Origin: Flagellimonas aurea
GTDB lineage: Bacteria > Bacteroidota > Bacteroidia > Flavobacteriales > Flavobacteriaceae
Assembly: GCF_017313785.1 (NCBI RefSeq)
Contig: NZ_JAFLNL010000011.1
Location: 60,859-124,858 of the forward strand
DNA length: 64,000 nt
Direction of reading: 5' to 3'
This document shows positions 42,495 through 51,236 of this stretch, piece by piece. The position numbers were made by a program, and so were the translations under genes. The notes beneath the pieces were generated by a model. That model worked only from the letters and a program-made list of their open reading frames with translations. It was not told the origin of the DNA and did no database searches. The number at the start of each line of letters is the position of its first letter. The first letter of the stretch is position 1.

Positions 42495-42962
42495 ATGAAA
42501 ACGTTCAGAAATTTATTTCTTTTTGGAATTGCATTGTTTGCCGCCATCAGCGTGCAGGCACAAACCCCTCCGGTAGATGATGATGGTCTGGCCGTTGGTG
42601 GGTACGATGTGGTTTCCTATTTTTCGGGAAAAGCAACACACGGAAGCAAAAGTTATGCAGTGAAGCATAACGGAGCTACCTATTACTTTGCCAACAAGGC
42701 GAACCAAAGTGCCTTTAAAAAATCGCCAAACAGTTATTTGCCTCAGTTTGATGGCTATTGCGCTTGGGGCGTAGGGGCCAAGGAAGCCAAATTTCCTATC
42801 AACCCAGAAACTTACACCGTGATCGATGGTAAACTGTACCTGTTCTTTAACGGACCGTTCAACGGGGAGCTTTTCAATACCTACGAAGATTGGGGGCAAC
42901 GCACCACGGAGCTCAAAACGGCAGCACATGCCAATTGGCCCACGGTCAAAAACAGCAAGTAG
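42495..42962 (+). CDS. Exported YHS-domain protein
   Basis: 155 residues with a signal peptide (MKTFRNLFLFGIALFAAISVQA). The YHS domain shows in AVGGYDVVSYFSGKATHGSK and TYYFANKANQSAFKKSPNSYLPQFDGYCAWGV. YHS domains can bind metal ions and occur in copper or oxidative-stress proteins; the Cys here is in YCAWG. The gene follows the AhpD-like gene by 28 bases, so the two are surely on one transcript. Periplasmic; ligand unknown. Confidence 0.85.
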   Translation: MKTFRNLFLFGIALFAAISVQAQTPPVDDDGLAVGGYDVVSYFSGKATHGSKSYAVKHNGATYYFANKANQSAFKKSPNSYLPQFDGYCAWGVGAKEAKFPINPETYTVIDGKLYLFFNGPFNGELFNTYEDWGQRTTELKTAAHANWPTVKNSK

Positions 42963-42978
42963 TTTTAATTAGCTGATA

Positions 42979-43011
42979 GGGTAGGGCCCGCCATAGGTTC
43001 CTGCCCTTTTT
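42979..43011 (+). terminator. Terminator-like hairpin after the YHS gene
   Basis: GGGTAGG (42979-42985) / CCTGCCC (43000-43006), with one G/T pair, then T5. Confidence 0.6.
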
Positions 43012-43023
43012 CATCCAAAAAAC

Positions 43024-43446
43024 ATGATCATGGAAACAGAAAAAAAATATCCATTGCCCCCTTTTACTGAAGAAACTGCCCGCGACAAGGTACAATTGGC
43101 CGAAGATGCTTGGAACAGCCAAGACCCTGAAAAGGTAAGCAAAGCATATACCATTGACACCGAATGGCGCAACCGTTCGCAGTTTATCAACGGGCGTGAG
43201 GAGGTGGTTGCCTTTTTGACGGAGAAGTGGCAAAAAGAAAAAAATTACAAATTGAGAAAGGAACTATGGGCCTTTACCGACAACAAGATTGCAGTTCGGT
43301 TTGAATACGAATACCAAAATGCCGAAGGAGCGTGGATTCGCGCATATGGAAACGAGAATTGGGAGTTCAACGCGCATGGGCTTATGCAAAAGCGCTATGC
43401 CAGCATCAACGACCTGCCGATAGCCGAATCGGAGAGAAGACTTTAA
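43024..43446 (+). CDS. DUF1348 (SnoaL-like, NTF2 fold) protein
   Basis: 140 residues with the DUF1348 hallmark: [59 protein letters not shown] and a C-terminal [12 protein letters not shown]. The fold is NTF2-like with a small cavity; no reaction is known. It follows the YHS gene after a hairpin and is separated from the AraC gene by 69 bases. The start could be the ATG at 43024 or the second Met two codons later; either fits. Cytoplasmic. Confidence 0.85.
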   Translation: MIMETEKKYPLPPFTEETARDKVQLAEDAWNSQDPEKVSKAYTIDTEWRNRSQFINGREEVVAFLTEKWQKEKNYKLRKELWAFTDNKIAVRFEYEYQNAEGAWIRAYGNENWEFNAHGLMQKRYASINDLPIAESERRL

Positions 43447-43515
43447 TTACGGATTTCAGACATCAGACTTCTGATAACTGACAACTGCCTACTGAAAACT
43501 GATAACTAAACACAT

Positions 43516-44400
43516 ATGGACATCTACAACACCAACACGCTCATCGACGAACAAACGGGAAACCTGGCCTTTAAACTCTCCGAATTTGAGAGCAGCTGTC
43601 AGTTTTGCGACACGCACCGTTTAAATTACTATTCCTTGATCTGGATAAAAAAGGGGAGGGGCACCGCCCAAGTGGACTTTTCGGAGTACACGTTTACGCC
43701 AAACACCCTAATTGCCGTAACGCCCTATCAGCCTTTTGCGTTCACCGAGGAAGAACCGTTGGAGGGCGTGGTGTTGAATTTTCATCCCGATTTTTTCTGC
43801 ATCCACAAGCACCACGAACAGGTAGCCTGCAATGGGGTGCTGTTCAACAATATTTACAGCCCGCCCATGCTCTGTGTTACCGTCGATATGGCCCAAAGTT
43901 TTGAACTGGTGCTGGAGCAGATGTATGCCGAAGTGCAAAAATCGGAACTGGCGCAGTACGAGCTGTTGGTCTCTTATCTTAAAATATTCTTGATCACGGC
44001 CTCCCGTGCCAAGGCCAAGCAACAGCCCGAAGCCTTGGAGGGCACTCCTGAGGAAAAGGAGCCCTTTATCCTCCAAAAGCTCAAAAACCTGATAGAGACG
44101 CACTACAAGACCATGCACTCCGCTGGGGAGTATGCCGATTTGCTGAACATTAGCCCCAAGGCGCTGGCCAAGATGACCAAGAACCATTTTAACAAGACCA
44201 TGACCAACCTGATCAGCGAACGGATCATTATAGAGGCCAAGCGCGAGCTGTACCTCACCAACAAAACGGTAAAGGAGATTGCCTACGACCTCGGGTATGA
44301 CGATGAGCACTACTTTAGCCGATTTTTTAAGAACAATGCGGACATTTCGCCCAAAACCTATCGCGAAACGGTGGGCTTTGCCCGTGCCGCCATGGCCTAA
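43516..44400 (+). CDS. AraC-family transcriptional regulator
   Basis: 294 residues. The N-terminal half is a cupin-like sensor (HRLNYYSLIWIKKGRGTAQV ... LEGVVLNFHPDFFC), and the C-terminal half has two HTH motifs (SAGEYADLLNISPKALAKMT and TVKEIAYDLGYDDEHYFSRFFKN). The regulator sits inside the isochorismatase-to-DUF302 cluster in the same direction and probably controls it. Sampled lines look slightly richer in G+C (near 50%) than the flanks, a weak sign of transfer. The effector is unknown. Confidence 0.88.
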   Translation: MDIYNTNTLIDEQTGNLAFKLSEFESSCQFCDTHRLNYYSLIWIKKGRGTAQVDFSEYTFTPNTLIAVTPYQPFAFTEEEPLEGVVLNFHPDFFCIHKHHEQVACNGVLFNNIYSPPMLCVTVDMAQSFELVLEQMYAEVQKSELAQYELLVSYLKIFLITASRAKAKQQPEALEGTPEEKEPFILQKLKNLIETHYKTMHSAGEYADLLNISPKALAKMTKNHFNKTMTNLISERIIIEAKRELYLTNKTVKEIAYDLGYDDEHYFSRFFKNNADISPKTYRETVGFARAAMA

Positions 44401-44409
44401 CCTATACCT

Positions 44410-44787
44410 ATGAAAGCCCATGTGATCCACCAGACCCTGCCCGTGCCCTTTGGGCAGTTGTACGGCGCTTTAAAAAAACGCATTGCGGACCACGGCTTTT
44501 TGCTCCTGCACGAAATAGACACCCAGGCCATTGTGGCCAAACATGGGGTATGCATAGCGCCCTTGCGGCAATTGCTCTTTTTTCACCCGAAATATATTGC
44601 GGAGATCATGGCGAACGATCCTTTGGCCATAAACGATATTCCCCTAAAACTGGTACTTCACCAATTGGATGAGACCACCACTCAACTGAGCTTTAAAAAC
44701 CCTGTGGATAGCTTACAGGATTATGGTTTAAAGCCCGAAATGGCAGCCGAGTTGTTAAAGCGGGTGCAGGGCATACTTTCTTTTTAA
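44410..44787 (+). CDS. DUF302-domain protein
   Basis: 125 residues with the DUF302 pattern: an early FGQLYGALKKRIADHGFLLLHEIDTQ, the turn KYIAEIMANDPLAIN and LVLHQLDETTTQLSFKNPV. The fold is a small alpha/beta sandwich of unknown activity. It starts 9 bases after the AraC gene stop, so the two are co-transcribed. Last gene of the cluster; a 217-base gap without genes follows. Cytoplasmic, no export signal. Confidence 0.83.
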   Translation: MKAHVIHQTLPVPFGQLYGALKKRIADHGFLLLHEIDTQAIVAKHGVCIAPLRQLLFFHPKYIAEIMANDPLAINDIPLKLVLHQLDETTTQLSFKNPVDSLQDYGLKPEMAAELLKRVQGILSF

Positions 44788-45004
44788 GGACGGTTGGATT
44801 ATTGGATTTATTGGAATGTTGTAGAAAGCCTTTTAGAGATTTCTTTGTGATTATGTTCAACTCCGTAATCGTCTACGTGTTAATATTTTAATATATTTAT
44901 CTGTAGTATGATATAAATAACGCCTATTCAACAATACAATTTATCTGAATAAGTCCAATAAGGATCTGACAGATATTCAGCATACACGAAACAGTATAGC
45001 TTAG

Positions 45005-45628
45005 CTATTGCTTTTTACCGAAAAAACGAATTACCGACCCGGTACCAATATGGCCCTCGCCCTCATTGAGCGCTACCGTTGTTTTTTTGAGTTCCAGAAT
45101 TTCGTAATCTGTAAAACTGGTTTCCAGCTCTTCCAAGGAAAACAGGTAATCCACATTGTTTGGTCCGCCTACACTGGGGTTTTGCTGCTTGTAAGCGAGA
45201 TGGTCTTTACTAAAGGCTTCAAAAATTAGGTGCCCGCCTTTTTTTAAGTAACTGCTCAACATTCTAAGATATTCTGGGCGAATGGTGGGAGGGAAGTGGG
45301 CATAGACCAACGCCAGCGCATCGAATTCCTTCTCCTTAAAACCTAAATCTGGCAAATCGCCCAATTTATAATCTATGGAAACCTTTTTATCCTCCGCTAA
45401 TTTCAAAGCTTTTTGTTGACCTGCCTCGCTGATATCAAAAGCGGACACCTTCCAGCCCAATTGTGCGGCGTACACAGCATTTCTGCCTTCTCCCTCGGCG
45501 GCAAAAAGAATGGAGCCCGCAGGAATATGCTGAAGTTTGTCCTTTAAATAGTTATTAGGTTCTGTACCGTAGGCGTATTCCGTTTGTCCAAACTTGGTGT
45601 TCCACATGTTGAGCCAATCGCTTGCCAT
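45005..45628 (-). CDS. Class I SAM-dependent methyltransferase
   Basis: 207 residues with the SAM pocket AAEGEGRNAVYAAQLGWKVSA (motif I), ISEAGQQKAL, YKLGDLPDLGFKEKEFDALALVYAHFP (motifs II-IV), and a TehB-like ending (EGEGHIGTGSVIRFFG). Typical of thiopurine- or TehB-like small-molecule methyltransferases, cytoplasmic. Substrate unknown. It follows the hydrolase-TPR gene by 16 bases, so it is the second gene of a pair. Confidence 0.83.
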   Translation of the reverse strand: MASDWLNMWNTKFGQTEYAYGTEPNNYLKDKLQHIPAGSILFAAEGEGRNAVYAAQLGWKVSAFDISEAGQQKALKLAEDKKVSIDYKLGDLPDLGFKEKEFDALALVYAHFPPTIRPEYLRMLSSYLKKGGHLIFEAFSKDHLAYKQQNPSVGGPNNVDYLFSLEELETSFTDYEILELKKTTVALNEGEGHIGTGSVIRFFGKKQ

Positions 45629-45644
45629 ATACTTTCAGATTAAT

Positions 45645-47195
45645 TTATTTTTTCAGTTGTTGTAATCGATGGAGGGCATTTTGACTTTGAGGATTTAATT
45701 TTAAGGATTTTTCAAAATTCTCGATGGCCTTTGCTTTATCGCCCATAAATAAATATCCTTCTGCCAAACTATCATAAAGGTTTGAAGAATTTGGATAAAG
45801 TTTTGTTGCCAATAAAAATACGTTTATTCCTTGTAAAGATGTTTCTGGATTAAAAACAAGTTGTAACCCTAGAACGTTTAGATTGCCCTCTGGAATTTCT
45901 AACGAAGGATGCATCGCTAAAATAGAATCATGTAGTTGTACCAAGTTCTCGTAATTTTGATTTAATGCCAACTGATTAAAATCTTGAAACGTGAACACTT
46001 GTTTTTGTGGTTGTTTGATTTTCTGAGTGATCAGTTTTTTTCCAATTCCATTGTTTTCTGGGCTATTTTCGATGAACCCCAATGCTTTTTTATCCTTATT
46101 CAAAGTAGCTTCCAAAAAATTCAATGTGTACATCGCAGCCCATTTGTAAGATTCCATAATTTCAGAATCGCTTTTGTCTTGTCTTTTATCCCTATCTGCA
46201 AAAAGGACCCCCAATGTGCTAAAGTAGCTATGGGTTAAGTTATGAAACCTTAAACGATGAACCTTGCTGTTTACTATGCTATCGTATAATTGAAACACAG
46301 TGTTGAGTTCGGAATCAATCTTATCTTCCTTTAAAACTGTTTCGGGAATTTCCTTCTGGGCCATATGGGCATATGGAACGTCTATTTTTTCAGCATCAAA
46401 AAACGGGGATTGTTCTAGCGATTCATATTGATATCTTTCTGTACCGTCAAGGCTAACAATTGCTTTTATATTGTCGTTACGATTTTGCACTATGATATTT
46501 GATAACCCCCCAAAGCTGAAGCCCATTAGGGCAATCTTTTCATGATCAACAAAAGAAAATTTCCCAGCCTCCTTTATCAAAAACTCCGTATCCCTGGCCT
46601 GTGTTTCAATTTCCCTTGCAGAGTTGCTGCTGAACCAACGGGTTTCCGTTCCTCTACTTGGACTTGATATGACCACAAAGCCGTGGCTTGCCAAATATTC
46701 ACAAAGAGCAAAGTTCTCGATGGATGATGCTTGGAAACTTGGTCTGTAAATGACTGTTGGTAATTTTCCTTTTGCAAATTCCATGTTGGCATAAGCCGTC
46801 GTTATTTCCGTAAGGTGTTTTTGGTTAGCAGGCGTATTTTGGTAATAAAACCACTTCAATATTTGATCATTGGGCAGATGCTCCCATTCTTCTTCCTCTT
46901 TTAAAATTTCAAGATAATCCAAGACCGTCAACGGTTCCGCATCATCCACATTCTGTTCAGTGGGATACCATATACTTACCAGAATCGGTCTTTCAATTTT
47001 TTCATTGGTGTAGTCAAAAACTCTACTATAAGTTCTTGTACTATCATAGGAAGTATAATGCTGAAAACCCACTTTGAATTTTCCATTGTCAAGGTCAATT
47101 TCATCAAGAGAGGTCTGAGAAACTATTGAGTTGGTTTGAAGGAATATTAAAAATAGTAGAATTGTCAATCTCATGATAAATCGGTTAGTGTTCAC
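45645..47195 (-). CDS. Exported alpha/beta hydrolase with C-terminal TPR
   Basis: 516 residues with a signal peptide (LTILLFLIFLQTNSIVSQ); the start is the ATG at 47195, with a second Met at 47174 also possible. The nucleophile elbow is GFSFGG (ALMGFSFGGLSN), the catalytic acid is near VSLDGT, and the His may be in LTHSYFST. The C-terminal 90 residues are TPR-like (SNLYDSLAEGYLFMGDKAKA, ENFEKSLKLNPQSQNALHRL). The fusion of an esterase with TPR is common in Bacteroidota but its substrate is unknown. Likely surface or periplasmic. Upstream of the methyltransferase gene. Confidence 0.78.
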   Translation of the reverse strand: MNTNRFIMRLTILLFLIFLQTNSIVSQTSLDEIDLDNGKFKVGFQHYTSYDSTRTYSRVFDYTNEKIERPILVSIWYPTEQNVDDAEPLTVLDYLEILKEEEEWEHLPNDQILKWFYYQNTPANQKHLTEITTAYANMEFAKGKLPTVIYRPSFQASSIENFALCEYLASHGFVVISSPSRGTETRWFSSNSAREIETQARDTEFLIKEAGKFSFVDHEKIALMGFSFGGLSNIIVQNRNDNIKAIVSLDGTERYQYESLEQSPFFDAEKIDVPYAHMAQKEIPETVLKEDKIDSELNTVFQLYDSIVNSKVHRLRFHNLTHSYFSTLGVLFADRDKRQDKSDSEIMESYKWAAMYTLNFLEATLNKDKKALGFIENSPENNGIGKKLITQKIKQPQKQVFTFQDFNQLALNQNYENLVQLHDSILAMHPSLEIPEGNLNVLGLQLVFNPETSLQGINVFLLATKLYPNSSNLYDSLAEGYLFMGDKAKAIENFEKSLKLNPQSQNALHRLQQLKK

Positions 47196-47440
47196 TTTAA
47201 AAGAGGGTGTTATTGAACTATTGTTACAGTTTCAATTGTCTATAAATAGGTTAATGGTGATTTTCATAAATTAATTTTAAAGTTGAAAAAAAATAAAACT
47301 ACCTCAAGGTTGAGCAGGCATTAATCTATTGTCAATCATTAATTTAATCAAATTATTCTTTTAGTGGTGCCGGAAGGAACAATTCAAAACGACAATAATC
47401 CAGAAATTCCGTTATTTGTATTTCAATAAAAACTACAACT

Positions 47441-48283
47441 ATGGAATCACCCAACTGGCAAACCGCCATGGAATTCGAAGATATTACCTATAAAAAATGT
47501 AATGGTGTGGCTCGTATCGCCTTTAACCGCCCCGATATACGCAATGCGTTCCGACCCAAGACCACCAGCGAGCTGTACAAAGCTTTTTATGATGCGCAAG
47601 AAGACACCTCCATTGGAGTGGTGCTGCTTTCCGGTGAAGGACCATCGTCCAAGGACGGTAAGTGGGCCTTCTGTAGCGGGGGCGACCAAAAGGCCCGTGG
47701 ACACAAAGGCTACGTAGGCGATGATGGTTACCATCGATTGAATATTTTAGAGGTGCAGCGTTTGATTCGTTTTATGCCCAAGGTGGTAATTGCCGTAGTG
47801 CCCGGATGGGCCGTTGGGGGAGGGCACAGCTTACACGTGGTGTGTGATATGACCCTTGCCAGCAAGGAACACGCTATTTTTAAACAAACCGATGCCGACG
47901 TTACCAGTTTTGATGGTGGCTACGGCTCCGCATATCTCGCCAAAATGGTAGGGCAGAAAAAGGCCCGCGAGATTTTCTTTCTAGGACGTAATTATTCCGC
48001 ACTAGAAGCGTATGAAATGGGTATGGTGAACGCTGTCATCCCTCATGATGAATTGGAGGATACTGCATACCAGTGGGCCCAGGAAGTATTGGCCAAATCA
48101 CCGACATCCATAAAAATGCTGAAATTCGCCATGAACCTTACCGACGATGGCATGGTCGGACAACAGGTGTTTGCAGGCGAAGCTACGCGATTGGCCTACA
48201 TGACGGACGAAGCAAAAGAAGGTAGAAACGCATTTTTGGAAAAGCGTAAACCCGACTTTGGCAAGGACAAGTGGATTCCGTAA
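47441..48283 (+). CDS. menB: 1,4-dihydroxy-2-naphthoyl-CoA synthase
   Basis: 280 residues of the crotonase fold with the MenB hallmarks: FCSGGDQKARGHKGYVGDDG, NILEVQRLIRFMPKVVIAVVP, GWAVGGGHSLHVVCDMTLAS, TDADVTSFDGGYGSAYLAKM and the C-terminal FLEKRKPDFGKDKW. MenB closes the naphthoquinol ring in menaquinone synthesis, in the cytoplasm. The chorismate needed comes from aroC (9.0 kb). Other men genes are not nearby. The 245-base gap before it holds no gene. The 3' end leads into a duplicated repeat region. Confidence 0.95.
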   Translation: MESPNWQTAMEFEDITYKKCNGVARIAFNRPDIRNAFRPKTTSELYKAFYDAQEDTSIGVVLLSGEGPSSKDGKWAFCSGGDQKARGHKGYVGDDGYHRLNILEVQRLIRFMPKVVIAVVPGWAVGGGHSLHVVCDMTLASKEHAIFKQTDADVTSFDGGYGSAYLAKMVGQKKAREIFFLGRNYSALEAYEMGMVNAVIPHDELEDTAYQWAQEVLAKSPTSIKMLKFAMNLTDDGMVGQQVFAGEATRLAYMTDEAKEGRNAFLEKRKPDFGKDKWIP

Positions 48284-48366
48284 GTCAATTTACAGCTACC
48301 AATAAAAAATTTACAACTACCCATTGTCATTTTCTGAAGCAGTGAAATGGTTGAAGCATCTATATG

Positions 48367-48891
48367 TCTCGACTGCGCTCGAAATGACAAGAAATGAACA
48401 ATTGTAGTTGTCACATCGAGCGCAGTCGAGATGCGTTTTGATTAATTCAGGATGTCCCCAAATAGAAAAGAGCCTTGCCGTTATGGTCAAGACTCTTTTA
48501 CGAGAACACTATATGAAAATGAAAAAATTACTTTCGTTTTTTATTACATAGTAAAAGTAGCTCACCTCTTCATTTTGTTGAAATTATTGTTGTGAAGTAT
48601 CCTTTACCTGTTGTCATCTTTATATTTTAGGTGATTCTGTGTTTGAGAACATAGATTTCTCGACTGCGCTCGAAATGACAAAAAATAAAGAACTGTAGTT
48701 GTTACATCGAGCAGAATAGAGATGCGTCTTGGATTAATTCAGGATGTCCCCAAATAGAAAAGAGCCCTGCCGTTATGGTCAAGACTCTTTTACGAGAACA
48801 CTATATGAAAATGAAAAAATTACTTTCGTTTTTTATTACATAGTAAAACTACTACGAGAGTTCCCGTAAACGAAATTATTGTTGTGAAGTG
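48367..48891. repeat. Tandem duplication of a palindrome-terminator-leader block
   Basis: Two copies, starting 48367 and 48658, with a period of 291-292 bases. Each begins with the interspersed palindrome (TCTCGACTGCGCTCGA ... TCGAGCGCAGTCGAGA; decayed in copy 2), continues with a 117-base stretch identical except one base (48440-48556 and 48732-48848), and shares a distal 19-base piece at 48580 and 48872. The 117-base part holds a terminator-like stem (AAAAGAG-c-CTTG ... CAAG-a-CTCTTTT) and a 12-codon frame MKMKKLLSFFIT. The gap between menB and the serine hydrolase (653 bases) contains no other gene. Confidence 0.8.
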
Positions 48892-48936
48892 TCTTAATTC
48901 TGTGGTTTTTCAAGTATTTTGATATATCTCATCGAT

Positions 48937-50271
48937 TTACGGTACCGCTTTTACGATGTTCGACAGCACTCCGTTGACATCAAAATACGGTTCCTCGGCC
49001 AAACCTGTGCGCACAACCACCAAGTCTTTGGAGGGAATCATGAACACATGTTGACCTTCAAAACCATTGCAAGAAAACATATCCCTGGGCACATCCGGAT
49101 ATTTCCCTTCCGCATTCAACCAAAAATGAGCACCGTAAGTACCGTTGGAATTTGCGGTTGGAGTTGTAATGTAATCTATCCAAGAAGCATCAAACAGTTG
49201 TTCCCCGTTCCAATTCCCCTTATCCAAATGTAATTGTCCAAAACGTGCCCAATCCCGTGTACTCGCCCATGCGTAGGAGGAGCCCACATAATTCCCTGCA
49301 ATATCAGCTTCCATAACCATGGAATACATCCCTATTTTATCGATTAAAGCGGAGTAGGGGAAGTCCAAATACTCTTGATGGCTCCTAAATTGCTGCTTTA
49401 GTATTCCCGAAAGCAAATTTGTGGTCCCCGAAGAGTAGTTCCATACTTCAGTTGGTTTTGCTATCGCTTTTTTATCACGTTGGGCCTGGGTCATATCACT
49501 GTCCAAGAACAGCATTCGTGTAACATCAGATATTCCGGTATAATCCTCGTCCCACGCTAATCCGCTTTGCATGCGGAGTAAATGATTTAGGGTAATGTTC
49601 TTTCGCTCATCATCCTTCCATTCAGGAATGGGAGCGGGCCAATCCATTTCCAACTTTCCTTGGTGTTCCAAAACACCATAGCAAGTGGCCAACACACTTT
49701 TGGTCATGGACCATCCCAAAATAGGCGTATCCTTATCGAACCCATCAATATATTTTTCGGCGATCAAATGTCCTTTGTACAGAATTAGAAAGGTTCGTGT
49801 TTTTTGAGTTTCAGGCTCGGCGAAGGCCATGGCGATGGCCTTGTTGATTTGATCCATATCCACATCAGCCAATACGGTATCCAATGGCGCCGCTTGTCCA
49901 TACGGGTAAGGAATGGTATCGACAGGTTGGTTTCTTTGAGGTCTTATTGTTAACGCTTTGGGGTCGTAATCATCATTGATCAAAACGGCTCCAAGACCAT
50001 CACGATATACTGCTGTACGCTCCATCATCCCATAAACGGTTGAAGATGCGGATTGCTCACTCTCATCAATCTCAGTAGATGCTATTTCAATTAAGGGAGC
50101 ACTATTGTCATATTGATTCATACTGGCAGCGGAACGATGCGCCAAGAAAACACCAGATGCCACATTTTTTGCAGCATAACCGGAGATAATGTTCAATTTG
50201 GGATAATTTAGGTAAACGACAACCCCTATGATTACGACAAGGAGCAGCAAAACACGTTTAAGTAGTTTCAT
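48937..50271 (-). CDS. Serine hydrolase of the beta-lactamase/transpeptidase-like family
   Basis: 444 residues with a membrane anchor (about 6-22) and no cleavage site, so the enzyme is probably tethered outside the membrane. The penicillin-binding fold has the SxxK motif SMTK (Ser188, Lys191), the second motif YSS (Tyr279, Ser281) in WNYSSGTTN, and later YGAHFWLNAEG before the C-terminus. Family members include esterases and D-aminopeptidases besides beta-lactamases. Substrate is unknown. Divergent from pirin, with 51 bases between the starts. Confidence 0.85.
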   Translation of the reverse strand: MKLLKRVLLLLVVIIGVVVYLNYPKLNIISGYAAKNVASGVFLAHRSAASMNQYDNSAPLIEIASTEIDESEQSASSTVYGMMERTAVYRDGLGAVLINDDYDPKALTIRPQRNQPVDTIPYPYGQAAPLDTVLADVDMDQINKAIAMAFAEPETQKTRTFLILYKGHLIAEKYIDGFDKDTPILGWSMTKSVLATCYGVLEHQGKLEMDWPAPIPEWKDDERKNITLNHLLRMQSGLAWDEDYTGISDVTRMLFLDSDMTQAQRDKKAIAKPTEVWNYSSGTTNLLSGILKQQFRSHQEYLDFPYSALIDKIGMYSMVMEADIAGNYVGSSYAWASTRDWARFGQLHLDKGNWNGEQLFDASWIDYITTPTANSNGTYGAHFWLNAEGKYPDVPRDMFSCNGFEGQHVFMIPSKDLVVVRTGLAEEPYFDVNGVLSNIVKAVP

Positions 50272-50322
50272 GGTATAGGATGTATTTGTAACTTTCTGCT
50301 TCTAAATATAAACATTTAACCT

Positions 50323-51195
50323 ATGTCCAACATTGGATTGATCATTGAAGAGCGTAGTAGGGATATTGGCGATTTTTTGGTAGGAAGATTGATTCCTTTC
50401 CGCAAGAAGCGTATGATCGGCCCCTTTATTTTTATCGACCATATGGGACCTACAAAATTAGGACCTGAAAAGTATATGGACGTGGACCAGCATCCGCACA
50501 TGGGTCTTTCCACTTTGACATTTATGTTGGAAGGTGAGATCAACCACGAAGATAGCCTCGGGACCCATCAACGTATTAAACCCGGTTCCGTTAACTGGAT
50601 GACGGCAGGAAAGGGTGTGACCCATACCGAAAGGACGCCACAAGATTTGCGCAACGGCAATACGTTTACAGCGCATGGTTATCAAATTTGGGTAGCATTG
50701 CCAAAAGAATTGGAGGACATGGAACCTCAATTCCATCATATTGATGGCGAAGACATTCCCAAATGGACCGATGGCAGTACGGAATTTAAATTAGTTGCGG
50801 GCGAAGGTTACGGAAAAAAATCCCCGGTACCCGTGCATTCCAATCTTTTTATGGTAGAAGTAATGGCAAAGGAAGCGTATTCCTTGAATGTAAACGGTAA
50901 CCTAAAAGGTGAAATAGGTATTTGTATAGTCGAAGGCGGCATTGAAGCCTGCGGAGAAACGGTTGGCGAAGGAAATATTCTGGTGTCAAAAGTAGAAGAT
51001 ACCTGCAACATAAAACTAAAACCAAATACACATTTAATGTTGTTCGGGGGCGAACCTTTCCCTGAGGAACGTTATATTTATTGGAATTTTGTTTCTTCCA
51101 GTAAGGAAAAACTGGAGCAAGCAAAAAAAGCATGGGCCGATAAAACCTTTCCCATGATGGAAAACGACAACACCTATGTGCCATTACCCAACTAA
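50323..51195 (+). CDS. Pirin-family protein
   Basis: 290 residues with the pirin bicupin. The N-terminal motif FIFIDHMGPTKLGPEKYMDV gives way to HPHMGLSTLTFMLEGEINHEDS and GSVNWMTAGKGVTHTERTP, whose His and Glu residues bind iron. Pirins act as redox sensors, cofactors or quercetinases; in bacteria the role is not settled. Cytoplasmic. It is followed 41 bases later by the cytochrome/FG-GAP gene on the same strand, with no obvious functional link. Confidence 0.9.
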   Translation: MSNIGLIIEERSRDIGDFLVGRLIPFRKKRMIGPFIFIDHMGPTKLGPEKYMDVDQHPHMGLSTLTFMLEGEINHEDSLGTHQRIKPGSVNWMTAGKGVTHTERTPQDLRNGNTFTAHGYQIWVALPKELEDMEPQFHHIDGEDIPKWTDGSTEFKLVAGEGYGKKSPVPVHSNLFMVEVMAKEAYSLNVNGNLKGEIGICIVEGGIEACGETVGEGNILVSKVEDTCNIKLKPNTHLMLFGGEPFPEERYIYWNFVSSSKEKLEQAKKAWADKTFPMMENDNTYVPLPN

Positions 51196-51236
51196 AGATA
51201 AACCAACTCGCTTAAATTTTAAGACAGAACCGACCA

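Noticed and set aside
43708..44430. 240-codon minus-strand frame
   Set aside because: Antisense to the AraC regulator, which has two intact HTH motifs.
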